The notes beneath the pieces were generated by a model that saw only the letters and a list, made by a program, of their open reading frames with translations, was not told the origin of the DNA and ran no database searches. Below, in pieces: positions 45,008 to 57,300 of a stretch of DNA of 64,000 bases. The position numbers and the translations under genes are program-made. The stretch spans positions 1 through 64,000 of the forward strand of contig NZ_PVEO01000011.1 in NCBI RefSeq assembly GCF_002973595.1, given 5' to 3'. Positions within the stretch are counted from its first letter, which is position 1; each line of letters opens with the position of its first letter. This stretch comes from Jejuia pallidilutea (GTDB lineage: Bacteria > Bacteroidota > Bacteroidia > Flavobacteriales > Flavobacteriaceae).

Positions 45008-46030
45008 ATGAACGAAAACCTAGATCCAACAAACGACAATTTTTCACCTGAAGAATTAGATGTAGAAAAAAAGTTAAGACCTTTAGAATTTGATGATTTT
45101 ACAGGTCAAGACCAAGTGTTGGAAAACTTACAAATATTTGTAAAAGCAGCCAACTTAAGAGGCGAAGCCTTAGACCATACATTGTTTCATGGTCCTCCAG
45201 GGTTAGGTAAAACAACTTTGGCCCATATTTTGGCTAACGAATTGGATGTAGGCATTAAAGTAACTTCTGGTCCAGTATTAGATAAACCGGGCGATTTAGC
45301 AGGTTTGTTAACCAACCTAGACGAACGCGATGTGTTGTTTATTGATGAAATTCATCGCTTAAGTCCCATAGTAGAGGAGTATTTGTATTCAGCTATGGAA
45401 GATTATAAAATTGATATTATGATTGAAACGGGCCCAAATGCGCGTACCGTTCAAATCAATTTAAGCCCATTTACTTTAGTAGGCGCTACAACGCGTTCAG
45501 GATTGCTAACCTCGCCAATGCGAGCACGTTTTGGTATTCAAAGTAGGTTACAATATTATAAAACCGATTTACTAACTACCATTGTACAGCGAAGTGCCAT
45601 GATTTTAGATGTGCCAATAACTATGGAAGCTGCAGTTGAAATTGCAGGACGAAGCCGTGGTACACCAAGAATAGCCAATGCGCTTCTACGACGTGTTCGC
45701 GACTTTGCTCAAATAAAAGGCAACGGAAGCATAGACATAAAAATCGCAAAATTTGCTTTGGAGGCTTTAAATGTAGATGCGCATGGTTTAGATGAAATGG
45801 ATAACAAAATATTATCTACCATTATCGATAAATTTAAAGGAGGTCCTGTTGGTATCACCACAATTGCTACAGCAGTAAGCGAAAGTCCCGAAACTATTGA
45901 AGAGGTTTACGAACCTTTTTTAATTCAACAAGGGTTTATTATGAGAACACCACGCGGGCGTGAAGTGACGGAACAAGCCTATAAGCATTTAGGAAAAGTT
46001 AAAGGGCCAATTCAAGGCGGTTTGTTTTAA
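45008..46030 (+). CDS. ruvB: Holliday junction branch migration helicase RuvB
   Basis: 340 residues, the standard length. The AAA+ core has Walker [10 protein letters not shown] (about 61-69), Walker [10 protein letters not shown] (about 112), sensor 1 LVGATTRSG (about 156) and the RuvB beta-hairpin region. The C-terminal winged helix ends [16 protein letters not shown]. RuvB pumps DNA through the RuvA-bound junction during recombination repair. ruvA lies 4.7 kb downstream (50735), separated by unrelated genes, so the pair is split. Confidence 0.97.
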   Translation: MNENLDPTNDNFSPEELDVEKKLRPLEFDDFTGQDQVLENLQIFVKAANLRGEALDHTLFHGPPGLGKTTLAHILANELDVGIKVTSGPVLDKPGDLAGLLTNLDERDVLFIDEIHRLSPIVEEYLYSAMEDYKIDIMIETGPNARTVQINLSPFTLVGATTRSGLLTSPMRARFGIQSRLQYYKTDLLTTIVQRSAMILDVPITMEAAVEIAGRSRGTPRIANALLRRVRDFAQIKGNGSIDIKIAKFALEALNVDAHGLDEMDNKILSTIIDKFKGGPVGITTIATAVSESPETIEEVYEPFLIQQGFIMRTPRGREVTEQAYKHLGKVKGPIQGGLF

Positions 46031-46079
46031 CAGATTAATTTTTAATGTTATTAATATAAACCCTAAGGATAGCCTATAT

Positions 46080-47411
46080 ATGCCAAAACAAAACAACATA
46101 CCTACAGTTCCTTTAAAAGCATTTATAAAGCACTCTTTAGAAATTCTTCAAAACCCACTACCATTTCATCTTCAAAATTTTGAAAAATTAGGCGATATTT
46201 TTCGATTAAAAATTGGGTTAACTAACAGCGTATTTTTTTCTCGGAATGCGGCTTTGGCCGAATATGTGTTACAAAAAAATCAGAAAAACTATAAAAAGTC
46301 TAAAATTCAAACTCAGGATTTAGCAAAATATGTTGGTACAGGCTTACTCACCGCAGAAGGCGAGCATTGGCGTACACAAAGACGACTTATTCAGCCAGCA
46401 TTTCATAAAAAGCAGTTAAATAAACTCACAGAATCCATTAATAATGCTATTTCAGAAGAATACTCCAAAATCACACCGCATACAGTTGTTAATGTGTTTC
46501 CTGTATTTAACGATTTGGCGTTTCAAACCGTAGTAAAATCCTTATTTAGTAGTGCTGTAGACCAAAACTCTATAAATAGATTACAATACATTACCGAAGC
46601 AGCACAACGTATGATGGTAAAAGAATTACGACAGCCCTATTTAGGCTGGTGGTTTACAGCTAGTGGTAAAATAAAAAAACATATAGATTTAACCATTGAA
46701 GCCCGACAAATACTAAAAACAATTGTTAACGAAAGAAAATCGTCTGGCAAAAGGGCTGACGATTTGTTAGATATGTTGCTAGACGCTAAATACGATGATG
46801 GCAGTGCAATGCAAGAAGCACAACTTTTAGATGAAATTTTAATATTATTCACTGCGGGTCATGAAACTACAGCAAATGCTTTAACATTTACGTGCCAATT
46901 ATTAGCCCAACACCCAGAGTGGCAAGATAAAATTTTTGATGAAGTTACGAGTAATAAAAATCAAGGAGACGATTTAATGACAACCCTTTCAGCATCAAAA
47001 CTATGTAAAGCAGTTATAGAAGAATCTATGCGTTTATATCCACCAGCATATTTTATAGACCGCGTTAATATAGAAGCTGATACTTTTGATGGTATGCATT
47101 TTGAACCCGATAGCAACTTGCTATTTTCGGTTTACGAAATACATAGACATCCAGAGTTATGGGAACAACCCAACGCATTTTTACCACAACGATTTTTAGA
47201 CGGAAGTCAAAAATTTTCATCACAGTACTTCCCTTTTGGGGCAGGTCCAAGAAAATGTATAGGTAATAACTTTGCTATGTTTGAAATGATTGTTGCAATC
47301 AATCAACTTGTTTCAAAATTTAAAATATATCCACATTTTAAAACTATAGGAATTACGCCACTAATTACCTTAAAACCTAAAAATGCAAATTTAAGATTTG
47401 AAGAAAGGTGA
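46080..47411 (+). CDS. Cytochrome P450
   Basis: 443 residues, soluble, no signal peptide. The I-helix oxygen-binding motif is [12 protein letters not shown] (about 257-268), the K-helix ExxR is EESMR (about 314) and the heme loop is [10 protein letters not shown] with the thiolate Cys at about 392. All hallmarks are present, so it should be an active monooxygenase. A fatty acid, terpenoid or carotenoid could be the substrate; the sequence alone does not tell. No ferredoxin or reductase gene is adjacent. The last four bases overlap the GTG start of queG (GTGA), which implies translational coupling with an enzyme of unrelated function. Confidence 0.93.
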   Translation: MPKQNNIPTVPLKAFIKHSLEILQNPLPFHLQNFEKLGDIFRLKIGLTNSVFFSRNAALAEYVLQKNQKNYKKSKIQTQDLAKYVGTGLLTAEGEHWRTQRRLIQPAFHKKQLNKLTESINNAISEEYSKITPHTVVNVFPVFNDLAFQTVVKSLFSSAVDQNSINRLQYITEAAQRMMVKELRQPYLGWWFTASGKIKKHIDLTIEARQILKTIVNERKSSGKRADDLLDMLLDAKYDDGSAMQEAQLLDEILILFTAGHETTANALTFTCQLLAQHPEWQDKIFDEVTSNKNQGDDLMTTLSASKLCKAVIEESMRLYPPAYFIDRVNIEADTFDGMHFEPDSNLLFSVYEIHRHPELWEQPNAFLPQRFLDGSQKFSSQYFPFGAGPRKCIGNNFAMFEMIVAINQLVSKFKIYPHFKTIGITPLITLKPKNANLRFEER

Positions 47412-48334
47412 TAAACAATACCGCTAAATATGCCTTAAAAATTAAAAACGAAGCAAAACGCCTCGGTTTTTTGTCTTGTGGTATTAGTAGGGCAGCATTT
47501 CTTGAAGACGAAGCGCCAAGGCTAGAAAAATGGTTAAACCAAAATATGCATGGAGAAATGCGCTATATGGAAAACCATTTTGATAAACGGCTAGATCCAA
47601 CAAAATTAGTAGAAGGTTCTAAAAGTGTGGTATCGCTACTGCTTAATTATTTTCCTTCGGAAGTTCAAAATTCAGAGAGTTATAAAATTTCTAAATATGC
47701 CTATGGAACAGATTATCATTTCGTAATAAAGGATAAGCTTAAATCCCTGTTGCATTTTATCCAAGAGGAAATAGGTGAAGTAAACGGTAGGGCATTTGTA
47801 GATTCTGCACCAGTTTTAGATAAAGCTTGGGCAGCAAAATCGGGTTTAGGTTGGATTGGGAAACACAGTAACCTACTCACCCAACAAGTAGGCTCGTTTT
47901 ATTTTATAGCAGAATTAATTATAGATTTAGAACTAGAATACGATACGCCTGTTACAGACCATTGTGGTACTTGTACAGCCTGTATCGACTCCTGCCCTAC
48001 AGAAGCCATAACAGAGCCTTACGTGGTAGATGGCAGCAAATGTATCTCATATTTTACCATAGAACTCAAAGAAAATATACCTTCGGAATTTAAAGGGCAA
48101 TTTAACGATTGGATGTTTGGTTGCGATATCTGTCAAGACGTATGCCCATGGAATCGCTTTTCAAAATCGCATGCAGAACCGTTGTTTAATCCGCACCCAG
48201 AATTGTTGGCCTTGACAAAAAAAGACTGGGAAGAGATTACAGAGGATACATTTAAAAAGGTGTTTAAAAAATCTGCTGTAAAACGTACTAAGTTTTCTGG
48301 CTTAAAACGAAATATCAAATTTCTAAAAGAATAG
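47408..48334 (+). CDS. queG: Epoxyqueuosine reductase QueG
   Basis: 308 residues. It removes the epoxide from epoxyqueuosine in tRNA, the last step to queuosine, using cobalamin and two 4Fe-4S clusters. Cluster motifs [12 protein letters not shown] (about 188-199) and [11 protein letters not shown] (about 238-248) are intact. The N-terminal half carries the cobalamin-binding fold. The start is GTG at 47408; the next in-frame ATG is about 48 codons in and would remove conserved sequence ([20 protein letters not shown]). QueG of this length lacks the HEAT-repeat tail present in some homologues. Confidence 0.94.
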   Translation: MINNTAKYALKIKNEAKRLGFLSCGISRAAFLEDEAPRLEKWLNQNMHGEMRYMENHFDKRLDPTKLVEGSKSVVSLLLNYFPSEVQNSESYKISKYAYGTDYHFVIKDKLKSLLHFIQEEIGEVNGRAFVDSAPVLDKAWAAKSGLGWIGKHSNLLTQQVGSFYFIAELIIDLELEYDTPVTDHCGTCTACIDSCPTEAITEPYVVDGSKCISYFTIELKENIPSEFKGQFNDWMFGCDICQDVCPWNRFSKSHAEPLFNPHPELLALTKKDWEEITEDTFKKVFKKSAVKRTKFSGLKRNIKFLKE

Positions 48335-48355
48335 GCGTTGCATCAATAGGATTCT

Positions 48356-48363
48356 TATATTTG
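48356..48363 (+). promoter_or_regulatory. -7 box of maeB
   Basis: TATATTTG fits TAnnTTTG 22 bp before the ATG. A TTG at 48338 is only 15 bp upstream, shorter than usual, so the -33 element is doubtful. Confidence 0.45.
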
Positions 48364-48385
48364 AAGTTTATAACCAAATTATCCT

Positions 48386-50680
48386 ATGAGCGAAGAAAGT
48401 AAACGTAGAGAGGCGCTAATATACCACGCAAAACCCACTCCTGGTAAAATTAAGGTAGTGCCAACAAAAAAATACGCAAGTCAAAGAGATTTATCATTGG
48501 CATATTCTCCAGGTGTAGCTGAGCCTTGTTTGGAGATTGAAAAGAATAAAAATAATGCTTATAAATATACTGCTAAAGGAAATTTAGTAGCTGTAATCTC
48601 TAACGGAACAGCGGTTTTAGGTTTAGGGAATATTGGTCCCGAAGCCTCAAAACCAGTAATGGAAGGTAAAGGGTTGCTCTTTAAAATTTTCGCAGATATA
48701 GATGTGTTTGATATTGAAGTTGATACAGAAAATGTTGATGCTTTTATTGAAACCGTAAAAAATATAGCACCAACCTTTGGTGGTATTAACCTTGAAGATA
48801 TAAAAGCGCCGGAAGCTTTTGAAATTGAAAGACGCCTAAAAGAAGAACTGGATATACCAGTAATGCACGACGACCAGCATGGTACCGCCATAATATCTGC
48901 CGCTGCATTAATAAATGCTTTAGAACTTGCCGATAAAAAAATTGAAGATGTAAAAATAGTTATTAGCGGTGCAGGAGCAGCTGCTATTTCGTGTTCGCGT
49001 TTGTACCAGTCTTGTGGTGCGAAACGCGAAAACATGGTAATGCTAGATAGTAAAGGTGTAATTCGTAACGATAGAGATAATTTAACATCTCAAAAAGCTG
49101 AATTTGCCACACACCGAAAAATAGACACGCTAGATGAAGCTATGGTAGATGCCGATGTGTTTATTGGGCTTTCTATGGCAGATATCGTAACACCAGAGAT
49201 GCTAAAGGCTATGGCGAAAGATCCTATAGTTTTTGCAATGGCCAATCCAGACCCCGAGATTAAATACCAATTGGCTGTAGATACTCGCGAGGATATAATT
49301 ATGGCAACGGGTAGAAGCGATCACCCTAATCAGGTAAATAATGTGTTAGGGTTTCCTTTTATTTTTAGAGGAGCATTAGATGTCCGCGCCTCAAAAATTA
49401 ATGAAGAAATGAAAATGGCCGCAGTAAAAGCTTTAGCGGCTTTAGCAAAAGAGCCAGTACCAGAACAGGTAAATGTTGCCTACGGGCAAACCCGTTTGGC
49501 GTTTGGTAGAAATTACATTATCCCAAAACCGTTCGATCCTAGGTTAATAGCTGAAATTCCTCCAGCAGTTGCAAAAGCAGCTATGGAAAGTGGTGTTGCT
49601 AAAGAGGCTATCACAGATTGGGAGAAATATAAAGACACATTACGTGAGCGTTTAGGTTCTGATAACAAATTGGTAAGGCTATTGCTAAGTCGTGCAAAAC
49701 TTAGTCCTAAACGCGTGGTTTTTGCTGAAGCAGATCAGTTGGCAGTTTTAAAAGCAGCTCAAATTGCTTATGAAGAAGGTATTGCTATTCCTGTTTTATT
49801 AGGGAGAAAAGATACTATAGAAGCGCTCATGGCAGAGATTGATTTTGAAGGCGATATTGATATTATTGACCCCAAAACAGACGAGGAAAACAACCGTAAA
49901 AACAGATATGCTAAAGTATATTGGGAACAAAGAAAACGAAGAGGTGTTACCCTTTATGCGGCTCAACGTTTAATGCGCGAACGTAATTATTTTGCGGCTA
50001 TGATGGTGAATGAAGGTGATGCAGATGCCTTAATTTCGGGGTATTCCCGCAGCTATCCTTCAGTAGTAAAACCTATGTTAGAGCTAATTGGTATGGCTAA
50101 AGGCGTTAGTAGAATTGCAACTACCAATATAATGATGACCAAGAGAGGCCCAATGTTTTTGAGTGATACCTCCATCAATATAGATCCTACGGCAAAAGAT
50201 TTAGCAAAAATTGCGGTTATGACATCAAAAGTGATTAAAACTTTTGGGTTCGAGCCAGTAATTGCTATGACCTCGTATTCAAACTTTGGATCATCCGATA
50301 ACGAAAAAGCTTCAAAAGTAAGGGAAGCAGTATCTATTTTACATCGTAATTATCCAGAATTAGTCGTAGATGGAGAACTACAAACCGATTTTGCATTAAA
50401 TGATAAAATGCTAAGGGATCAATTTCCTTTTTCAAAATTAGTTGGGCGTAAGGTAAATGGTCTTGTGTTTCCTAATTTAGATGCTGCAAACATTACTTAT
50501 AAATTGCTAAAAGAACTTAACGAAGCCGATTCTATTGGGCCAATTATGATGGGTATGCGCAAACCGGTACATATACTACAACTTGATGCAAGTGTAGATG
50601 AAATTGTAAATATGACTGCAATTGCAGTTGTTGATGCACAAAATAGAGAAATGTGGGAACTAGAAAAAGATATTTCTTAA
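48386..50680 (+). CDS. maeB: NADP-dependent malic enzyme with phosphotransacetylase-like domain
   Basis: 764 residues, the MaeB-type fusion. The N-terminal malic enzyme (about 1-430) decarboxylates malate to pyruvate with NADPH formation. It has YSPGVAEPCLEI, the lysine/acid catalytic region ANLEDI-like (FGGINLEDIKAP, MHDDQHGTAI) and a Rossmann segment IVISGAGAAAISC. The C-terminal 330 residues resemble phosphate acetyltransferase (VVFAEADQLAVLKAA, DADALISGYSRSYPS). In characterised homologues that part is regulatory and binds acetyl-CoA. The gene has its own promoter and feeds pyruvate and NADPH to biosynthesis. Confidence 0.96.
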   Translation: MSEESKRREALIYHAKPTPGKIKVVPTKKYASQRDLSLAYSPGVAEPCLEIEKNKNNAYKYTAKGNLVAVISNGTAVLGLGNIGPEASKPVMEGKGLLFKIFADIDVFDIEVDTENVDAFIETVKNIAPTFGGINLEDIKAPEAFEIERRLKEELDIPVMHDDQHGTAIISAAALINALELADKKIEDVKIVISGAGAAAISCSRLYQSCGAKRENMVMLDSKGVIRNDRDNLTSQKAEFATHRKIDTLDEAMVDADVFIGLSMADIVTPEMLKAMAKDPIVFAMANPDPEIKYQLAVDTREDIIMATGRSDHPNQVNNVLGFPFIFRGALDVRASKINEEMKMAAVKALAALAKEPVPEQVNVAYGQTRLAFGRNYIIPKPFDPRLIAEIPPAVAKAAMESGVAKEAITDWEKYKDTLRERLGSDNKLVRLLLSRAKLSPKRVVFAEADQLAVLKAAQIAYEEGIAIPVLLGRKDTIEALMAEIDFEGDIDIIDPKTDEENNRKNRYAKVYWEQRKRRGVTLYAAQRLMRERNYFAAMMVNEGDADALISGYSRSYPSVVKPMLELIGMAKGVSRIATTNIMMTKRGPMFLSDTSINIDPTAKDLAKIAVMTSKVIKTFGFEPVIAMTSYSNFGSSDNEKASKVREAVSILHRNYPELVVDGELQTDFALNDKMLRDQFPFSKLVGRKVNGLVFPNLDAANITYKLLKELNEADSIGPIMMGMRKPVHILQLDASVDEIVNMTAIAVVDAQNREMWELEKDIS

Positions 50681-50683
50681 GTA

Positions 50684-50712
50684 TTGAAACGTAAATAATT
50701 TCATTACATTTG
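50684..50712 (+). promoter_or_regulatory. Promoter of ruvA-sprA (TTG-N18-TACATTTG)
   Basis: TTG at 50684-50686 and TACATTTG at 50705-50712 have near-ideal spacing and composition. It lies 22 bp before the ruvA start. With sprA only 6 bp after ruvA, it probably drives sprA too. Confidence 0.7.
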
Positions 50713-50734
50713 GCAGGTTAAGAGGGATTTTTAC

Positions 50735-51316
50735 ATGATTACACATATTCAAGGAAAACTTATTGAGAAGAATCCAACCGATGTAGTTATAGACTGCAAC
50801 GGGGTTGGGTATTTGTTAAATATTTCTTTACATACATATTCTCAAATACCTGATAAAGAGCAGTTAAAGCTATATACGCATCTTCAAGTAAAAGAAGACT
50901 CGCACACACTTTTTGGTTTTTCATCCTTGGCAGAACGCGAAATTTTTAGGCTCTTACTTTCAGTAAGTGGCATTGGCGCTAGTACTGCAAGAACAATGTT
51001 ATCGTCTTTAACTCCAAAACAAGTACGAGAAGGTATAGCATCTGGTGATGTAGCATTAATTCAATCTATAAAAGGAATTGGAGCAAAAACTGCACAACGT
51101 GTAATTATTGATTTAAAAGATAAAATTTTAAAGATTTACGATATAGACGAAGTTTCGGTTTCTAAAGACAATACCAATAAAAATGAAGCGTTATCTGCTT
51201 TAGAAGTTCTTGGTTTTGCAAAAAAACAGGCAGAACGCGTTGTGGACAAAATTATGGTGTCCCAACCTGATGCAACAGTAGAAACCATTATAAAACAAGC
51301 CTTAAAAAATTTATAA
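50735..51316 (+). CDS. ruvA: Holliday junction DNA helicase subunit RuvA
   Basis: 193 residues. Domain I (MITHIQGKLIEKNPTDVVIDCNGVGY) is an OB fold. Domain II has two helix-hairpin-helix motifs (LLSVSGIGASTARTML and LIQSIKGIGAKTAQRVI). Domain III (about 145-193, NEALSALEVLGFAKKQAERVVDKI) contacts RuvB. RuvA clamps the four-way junction as a tetramer. The stop at 51314-51316 is followed after 6 nt by the putative TTG start of sprA. The linkage of ruvA to sprA is, from memory, common in Flavobacteriia. Confidence 0.96.
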   Translation: MITHIQGKLIEKNPTDVVIDCNGVGYLLNISLHTYSQIPDKEQLKLYTHLQVKEDSHTLFGFSSLAEREIFRLLLSVSGIGASTARTMLSSLTPKQVREGIASGDVALIQSIKGIGAKTAQRVIIDLKDKILKIYDIDEVSVSKDNTNKNEALSALEVLGFAKKQAERVVDKIMVSQPDATVETIIKQALKNL

Positions 51317-51322
51317 GAGATT

Positions 51323-54300
51323 TTGAACATAACTAACCATAGCTGTCATAAATCCATAAAAACCTATGTTGCTTTAATTGCCCTCCTGCTTTTGTCGGTA
51401 TCGGTATGGGCACAACAACCTGTACAAGATTCAACTAAAACTGGATTTAGTTTGGGGAGCATTAAATTTCCAAAGCCCAACGGTATAGAGTCTAAATACA
51501 CGTACGATCCCATTACCGATAGGTATATTTACACAGAAAAAATAGGCGAGTTCAATATTAATTACCCTATAATTTTAACTCCCAAAGAATTCAAAGACCT
51601 TGTTGCAAAAGAAAGCCTAAGAAATTATTACAAAGAAAAAATTGATGCTTTTGATGGCAAAAAGAAAGGTGCGGAAGATGAACAGAAAAACCTATTGCCA
51701 GAATTCTATGTAAACTCAGGTTTTTTCGAAACTATTTTTGGAGGAAATACTATTGAAGTAGTGCCGCAAGGTTCTGTAGAAATGGATTTGGGCGTACTCT
51801 TTTCAAGACAAGACAATCCATCGTTTTCTCCAAGAAACCGTAGTAATTTCACCTTTGATTTTGACCAACGAATTAGTTTAAGTTTGTTGGGTAAAGTGGG
51901 AACGCGACTTCAAGTAAATGCTAATTATGATACCCAATCCACTTTTGATTTTCAGAATATCATAAAATTAGATTATACACCAACCGAGGATGATATTATT
52001 CAAAAAATAGAAGTTGGTAATGTGAATATGCCCTTAAATAGCTCTTTAATTACAGGAGCACAAAGTTTATTTGGGGTAAAAGCACAATTGCAATTTGGCA
52101 GAACTACGGTAACAGGTGTGTTTTCTGAACAACAGTCGCAAGGAAATACTGTAGTAGCGCAAGGTGGCGGTACTCTAGAAGAGTTTGACTTTTTTATTTG
52201 GGATTATGATGAAAACAGGCACTTCTTTTTAGCACAATATTTTAGGGATACCTATGATGAAGCACTAAGAAATTATCCGTTTATTAACAATAAAGGCCTT
52301 CAAATCACAAGACTTGAGGTTTATATAACTAATAGAAGTAATAGAACAGACAATGTTAGAAATATTGTAGCATTACAGGATTTAGGTGAAACTGATAAGC
52401 TGTTTTCTACTTTAATTTCAGTGTCAGCTCCACCGGGATCGTTTCCTGATAATGGTAACAATAATTTAGACCCTACAGCCATTGGATCTGGTTCTGTGTT
52501 AACCGAGGCTATTCGAGATATAGCCACGGCTCAAAATGGATTTGGAGCTATACAGGGCAGTGTTAATGAAGGTTCAGATTATGGGAAAATTGAGAATGCT
52601 AGAAAATTACAAGAAGGACAAGAATATACTTTTAATAAAGATTTAGGTTATATCTCATTAAATCAACGTTTAAATGCAGACGAGGTTTTAGCAGTGGCCT
52701 ATCAATTTACCGTTGGCGGCAATGTATACCAAGTGGGTGAATTTGCCAATGATGGTGTTAACCCTAACGAGGTAAGTACCAATAACCAAGGGCAGGTTAC
52801 TCAGGTTACCAATAAGGCTTTAGTGCTTAAAATGTTAAAAAGTAGTGTAACCAATGTACAACAGCCTATTTGGGATTTAATGATGAAAAACATCTACGAC
52901 ACAGGTGCATTCAACCTAAGTCAAGATGATTTTACATTGAATATTTTTTATAACGAAGCATCGCCCTTAAACTTTATAACACCTGTTGAAGGCACAACCT
53001 TTCCTGCATTTGATAACCATACACCAACTATTACTGGTGATGATAAAGAGATAGAGGAAACTACGTTATTACGGCTTTTTAATTTAGATAAGTTGAATTT
53101 TAATAACGACCCACAAGGTAATGGCGATGGTTTTTTTGATTTTGTGCCAGGAATAACAGTACAACCACAAAACGGAAAAATAATATTCACTAAAGTAGAA
53201 CCTTTTGGACGCTATCTTTTTGATGTTTTAGATGATGATGGTAACCCTAATAACAACGATTTTGAATACGAACAAGAAACGTTTACCAATCCCAACCAAG
53301 AAAAATACGTTTACGATATTCTTTATAAAAGCACAAAGATTGCTGCTTTAGAAGAAGCCGATAAAAACAAATTTAAACTAAAAGGGCGTTACAGTTCTAG
53401 CGGAGGTGGAGATGGCATACCTATAGGGGCTTTTAACGTGCCAAGAGGTTCGGTAAGGGTTACTGCTGGTGGCCGTGTTTTAATTGAAGGTGTAGATTAT
53501 ACTGTTAATTATCAATTAGGGCGCGTACAAATTTTAGACGAAGCTCTAAAAGCATCTAATACGCCCATACAGGTTTCTACAGAAAACAATGCAGTTTTTG
53601 GGCAACAAACCAGACGTTTTACGGGTATTAATATTGAGCACAAATTCAATGACAATTTTGTAATTGGTGGTACGCTTTTAAATTTAAATGAACGCCCCAT
53701 TACACAAAAAGCAAATTTTGGTTCAGAACCTATAAACAATACCATTTTTGGTTTTAATGGTAATTACTCTTCTGAAGTGCCTTTCTTAACCAGAATGGTA
53801 AACAAATTACCAAATATAGATACCGATGTACCATCAAATATCTCACTTCGTGGAGAGTTTGCATATTTAGCACCGGGTGCACCTAAAGGCACTAATTTAA
53901 ACGGAGAGGCAACATCGTATATTGATGATTTTGAAGGCACACAAAATGCCATAGATTTAAAAGCACAACAGTCTTGGTTTTTATCGAGTAGACCCTTAGA
54001 ACTTGGAGGAAATGTTCCAGGAAACGATCAACCTGGTATCCAAAATGGCTATGGTAGAGCAATGCTAAACTGGTATACCGTTGATCCTATTTTCTACAGC
54101 GCAAGACGACCCGATGGTGTGTCTGATGAAGATTTATCTAGTCTTTATACTAGTCGTGTTTTTATTAATGAGTTATTTCCAGAACAGGATTTAGTACAAG
54201 GTCAAAATTCCATATTATTCACATTAGATCTAGCATATTATCCTGAAGAAAGAGGGCCTTATAATTTTAACGAAAATGCTAATAGTACAGCGCCTAATAA

Positions 54301-57300
54301 TCGTTGGGCAGGTATTACACGACAGTTAACATCTACAGATTTAGAACAAGCCAACGTAGAATATATTGAGTTTTGGTTGCAAGACCCATTTCAAGAAAAT
54401 CCAGCAAACCCAGGAGGTAAATTAGTATTTAATTTGGGTAATATTTCAGAAGACATCATAAAAGACGGTAGAAAACTCTATGAAAACGGATTGCCTGAAG
54501 ATGGCGATATTAGTTTACTGCCTCAAACAACTTGGGGTTCTGTGGTGCCGCTTAATCAGTCTTTGGTGTATGCGTTTGATACTACAGGAGAAGAACGTAC
54601 CAACCAAGATGTAGGTTACGATGGGTACAGTGATGCAAACGAACGCGCATTCGCTAGCACAATACCTGGAGGTTTTGATGCTCTTGAAGATCCTGCAAAC
54701 GATAATTACACATTTTTCCTAGATGCTGAAGGTGGTATTTTTGAGCGTTATAAAAAGTTCAATGGGGTGGAAGGTAATACTCCAGATGTGTTTACAGACA
54801 CACAACGCGGTACTAACCCGCAACCTGATGTAGAGGATATCAATAGAGATAACACAATGAATACTATTGATAGTTATTTTGAATACGAATTAGATATTAC
54901 ACCTGCTACTTTAAATATCAACAATGAGTTTATTGTAGATACTAAAAACGTTGAAGCCCAAAGTGAAGATAACAGACGAGTTTTGGAGAACGGAGAAGTG
55001 GTGTATCCAAAATGGTATTTGTTCAGGATTCCAGTAACTAAAAGTACAAGAGCAATAGGCGGTATTACCGATTTTAGATCGGTACGTTTTGTAAGAACAT
55101 ATTTAAAGGATTTTAATCAAAATACAGTATTTCGTTTTGGTACTTTAGATTTGGTGCGAAGTGATTGGAGACGCTACAACCAATCTTTAGCAGAAGATAA
55201 TGATGACCCCACAGACGACGGCACCGATTTTTCAGTAGGCATCGTTGGAACTATTGATAACGAAGGCTCTTATGTAAGACCACCAGGAATCGAGCCCGAA
55301 CAATTGTTTAATAACAACACCGTAGTTCGTCAAAATGAGCAGGCCTTAGTAGTAAATGTTTGCAATTTAGAAACTGAAGATTCTAGAGCTGTATTCAAAA
55401 ATATTAATATAGATATGCGCCAATTTAAACGTTTAAGAATGTTTTTACACGCACAAGATGATGATTACGGATTTAACGATACAAACACCGAGCGCTTAGT
55501 TGGGTTTATGAGAATTGGTAATGATTTAAATGATAACTATTACCAAATTGAAATTCCGTTAGTAAAATCGCCTACAGGTTCCATTCGAAGAGAAGATGTG
55601 TGGCCTTTTGAAAATGAAATTAATTTAGCTATTGATGTTTTAGGGAAAATAAAAGCCCAAGGTATTTCAGATGGTACGTTGCTTAATGGGGAGCCTGTAT
55701 TTTATGATGTTGTTGGAGACGATATTATACCGGTTGCCGACCAATTTTCGGGATATGTTACAGGGCAACATCGTGTGGCGATAAAAGGAAATCCAAACTT
55801 TGGAGATGTAAGAACCTTAATGGTAGGTGTTAAGAATGCTACCAATAGCGATGTTTGTGCCAATGTTTGGTTTAACGAATTACGATTATCTGATATGGAT
55901 AACGAAGGCGGTTGGGCCGCAGTTGTAAGTATGGATACTAATATTGCCGATTTTGCAAACATTAGTGCTACGGGCAGACAAAGCACTTCGGGTTTTGGTG
56001 CTCTAGAACAAGGCCCAAGCGAGCGTGCTCTGGAGGATGTACAGCAATACGATGTGGTTACCAATGTAAATGTAGGGCAGTTGTTGCCAAAAACATGGGG
56101 CGTGCAAGTGCCATTTAATTATGCGCAAAGTGAAGAGTTGGTAACACCTAAATTCGATCAGTTTTACAAGGATTTAAAGTTACAAGACCGTATTGATGCT
56201 GCAAATTCTGAAGCTGAACGACAAGAGGTAAAAGAACAATCGGAAGATTATACAAGGCGTCAAAGTATCAATTTAATAGGTGTTAGGAAAAATAGAACTA
56301 CCGAAAAAACACCCCGTTTTTATGATGTGGAAAACTTTACGTTTAATTATTCCTATAACAAGGTAGAGCATCGGGATTTCGAAATTGAAAACTCTGTAAA
56401 CAAAACGGTAAGAGCTGGTGCAAATTATGCCTTTAATTTTAACCCAATTACTGTTGAACCCTTCAAGAAAAACGATTCTCTGTTCACTGGAAAATATTGG
56501 AAGTTCTTAAAAGATTTTAATGTAAACTTACTACCAACAAGTTTTGCTGTTAATACCGATATTAATAGGCAGTTTAACCGCCAAAAATTTAGGGAAATAG
56601 ATTTAACAGGCAATAATATTGGTATTGAAGAACTGTTCCGAAGAAATTATACATTCGATTTTCAATACACTATCAATTATAATATTACCCAAGCCTTACA
56701 ATTAAATTTTACAGCAGCCAATAACAATATTGTTAGAAATTATTTTTTAAATGATGATTTTATTGCTGGCGAACAAGACCAACGTTTAGATGTTTGGGAT
56801 GGCTTTTTAGATATTGGCGATCCTAACAGGCAAACCCAAAGTTTAGGGTTAACCTACCAACTACCGCTTAACAAAATACCAACATTTAGTTTTATAGATG
56901 CCACGTATCAATATAACGGCGATTTTCAGTGGCAAAAAGGTTCTGATTTGTATGGGCAGGAGTTTGGGCAAGATATTCATACAGTACAAAACTCTAATAC
57001 TCATAATATAAACACAAGTTTAGATATGAGGCGCTTGTATAAGTACATAGGTTTAGAAAAAAAGCCAACACGTACTGTAAGAACAAGAACCAGAGGTGCT
57101 GGCGGCCCTCCAGGAGAGCAACCAGAAGGCAACCAAAAACCTAAAAACAGCACTAAAGCAGGTACAAAACTTCTAAATGCAGGTATAGATATTGTTACAA
57201 GTATTAAGCGTGTACAAATAAACTATTCTGAAAATAATGGTACATTTTTACCGGGTTACACGCTAACCCCAGGTTTTGTAGGTACGTTAAAGCCATCTTT

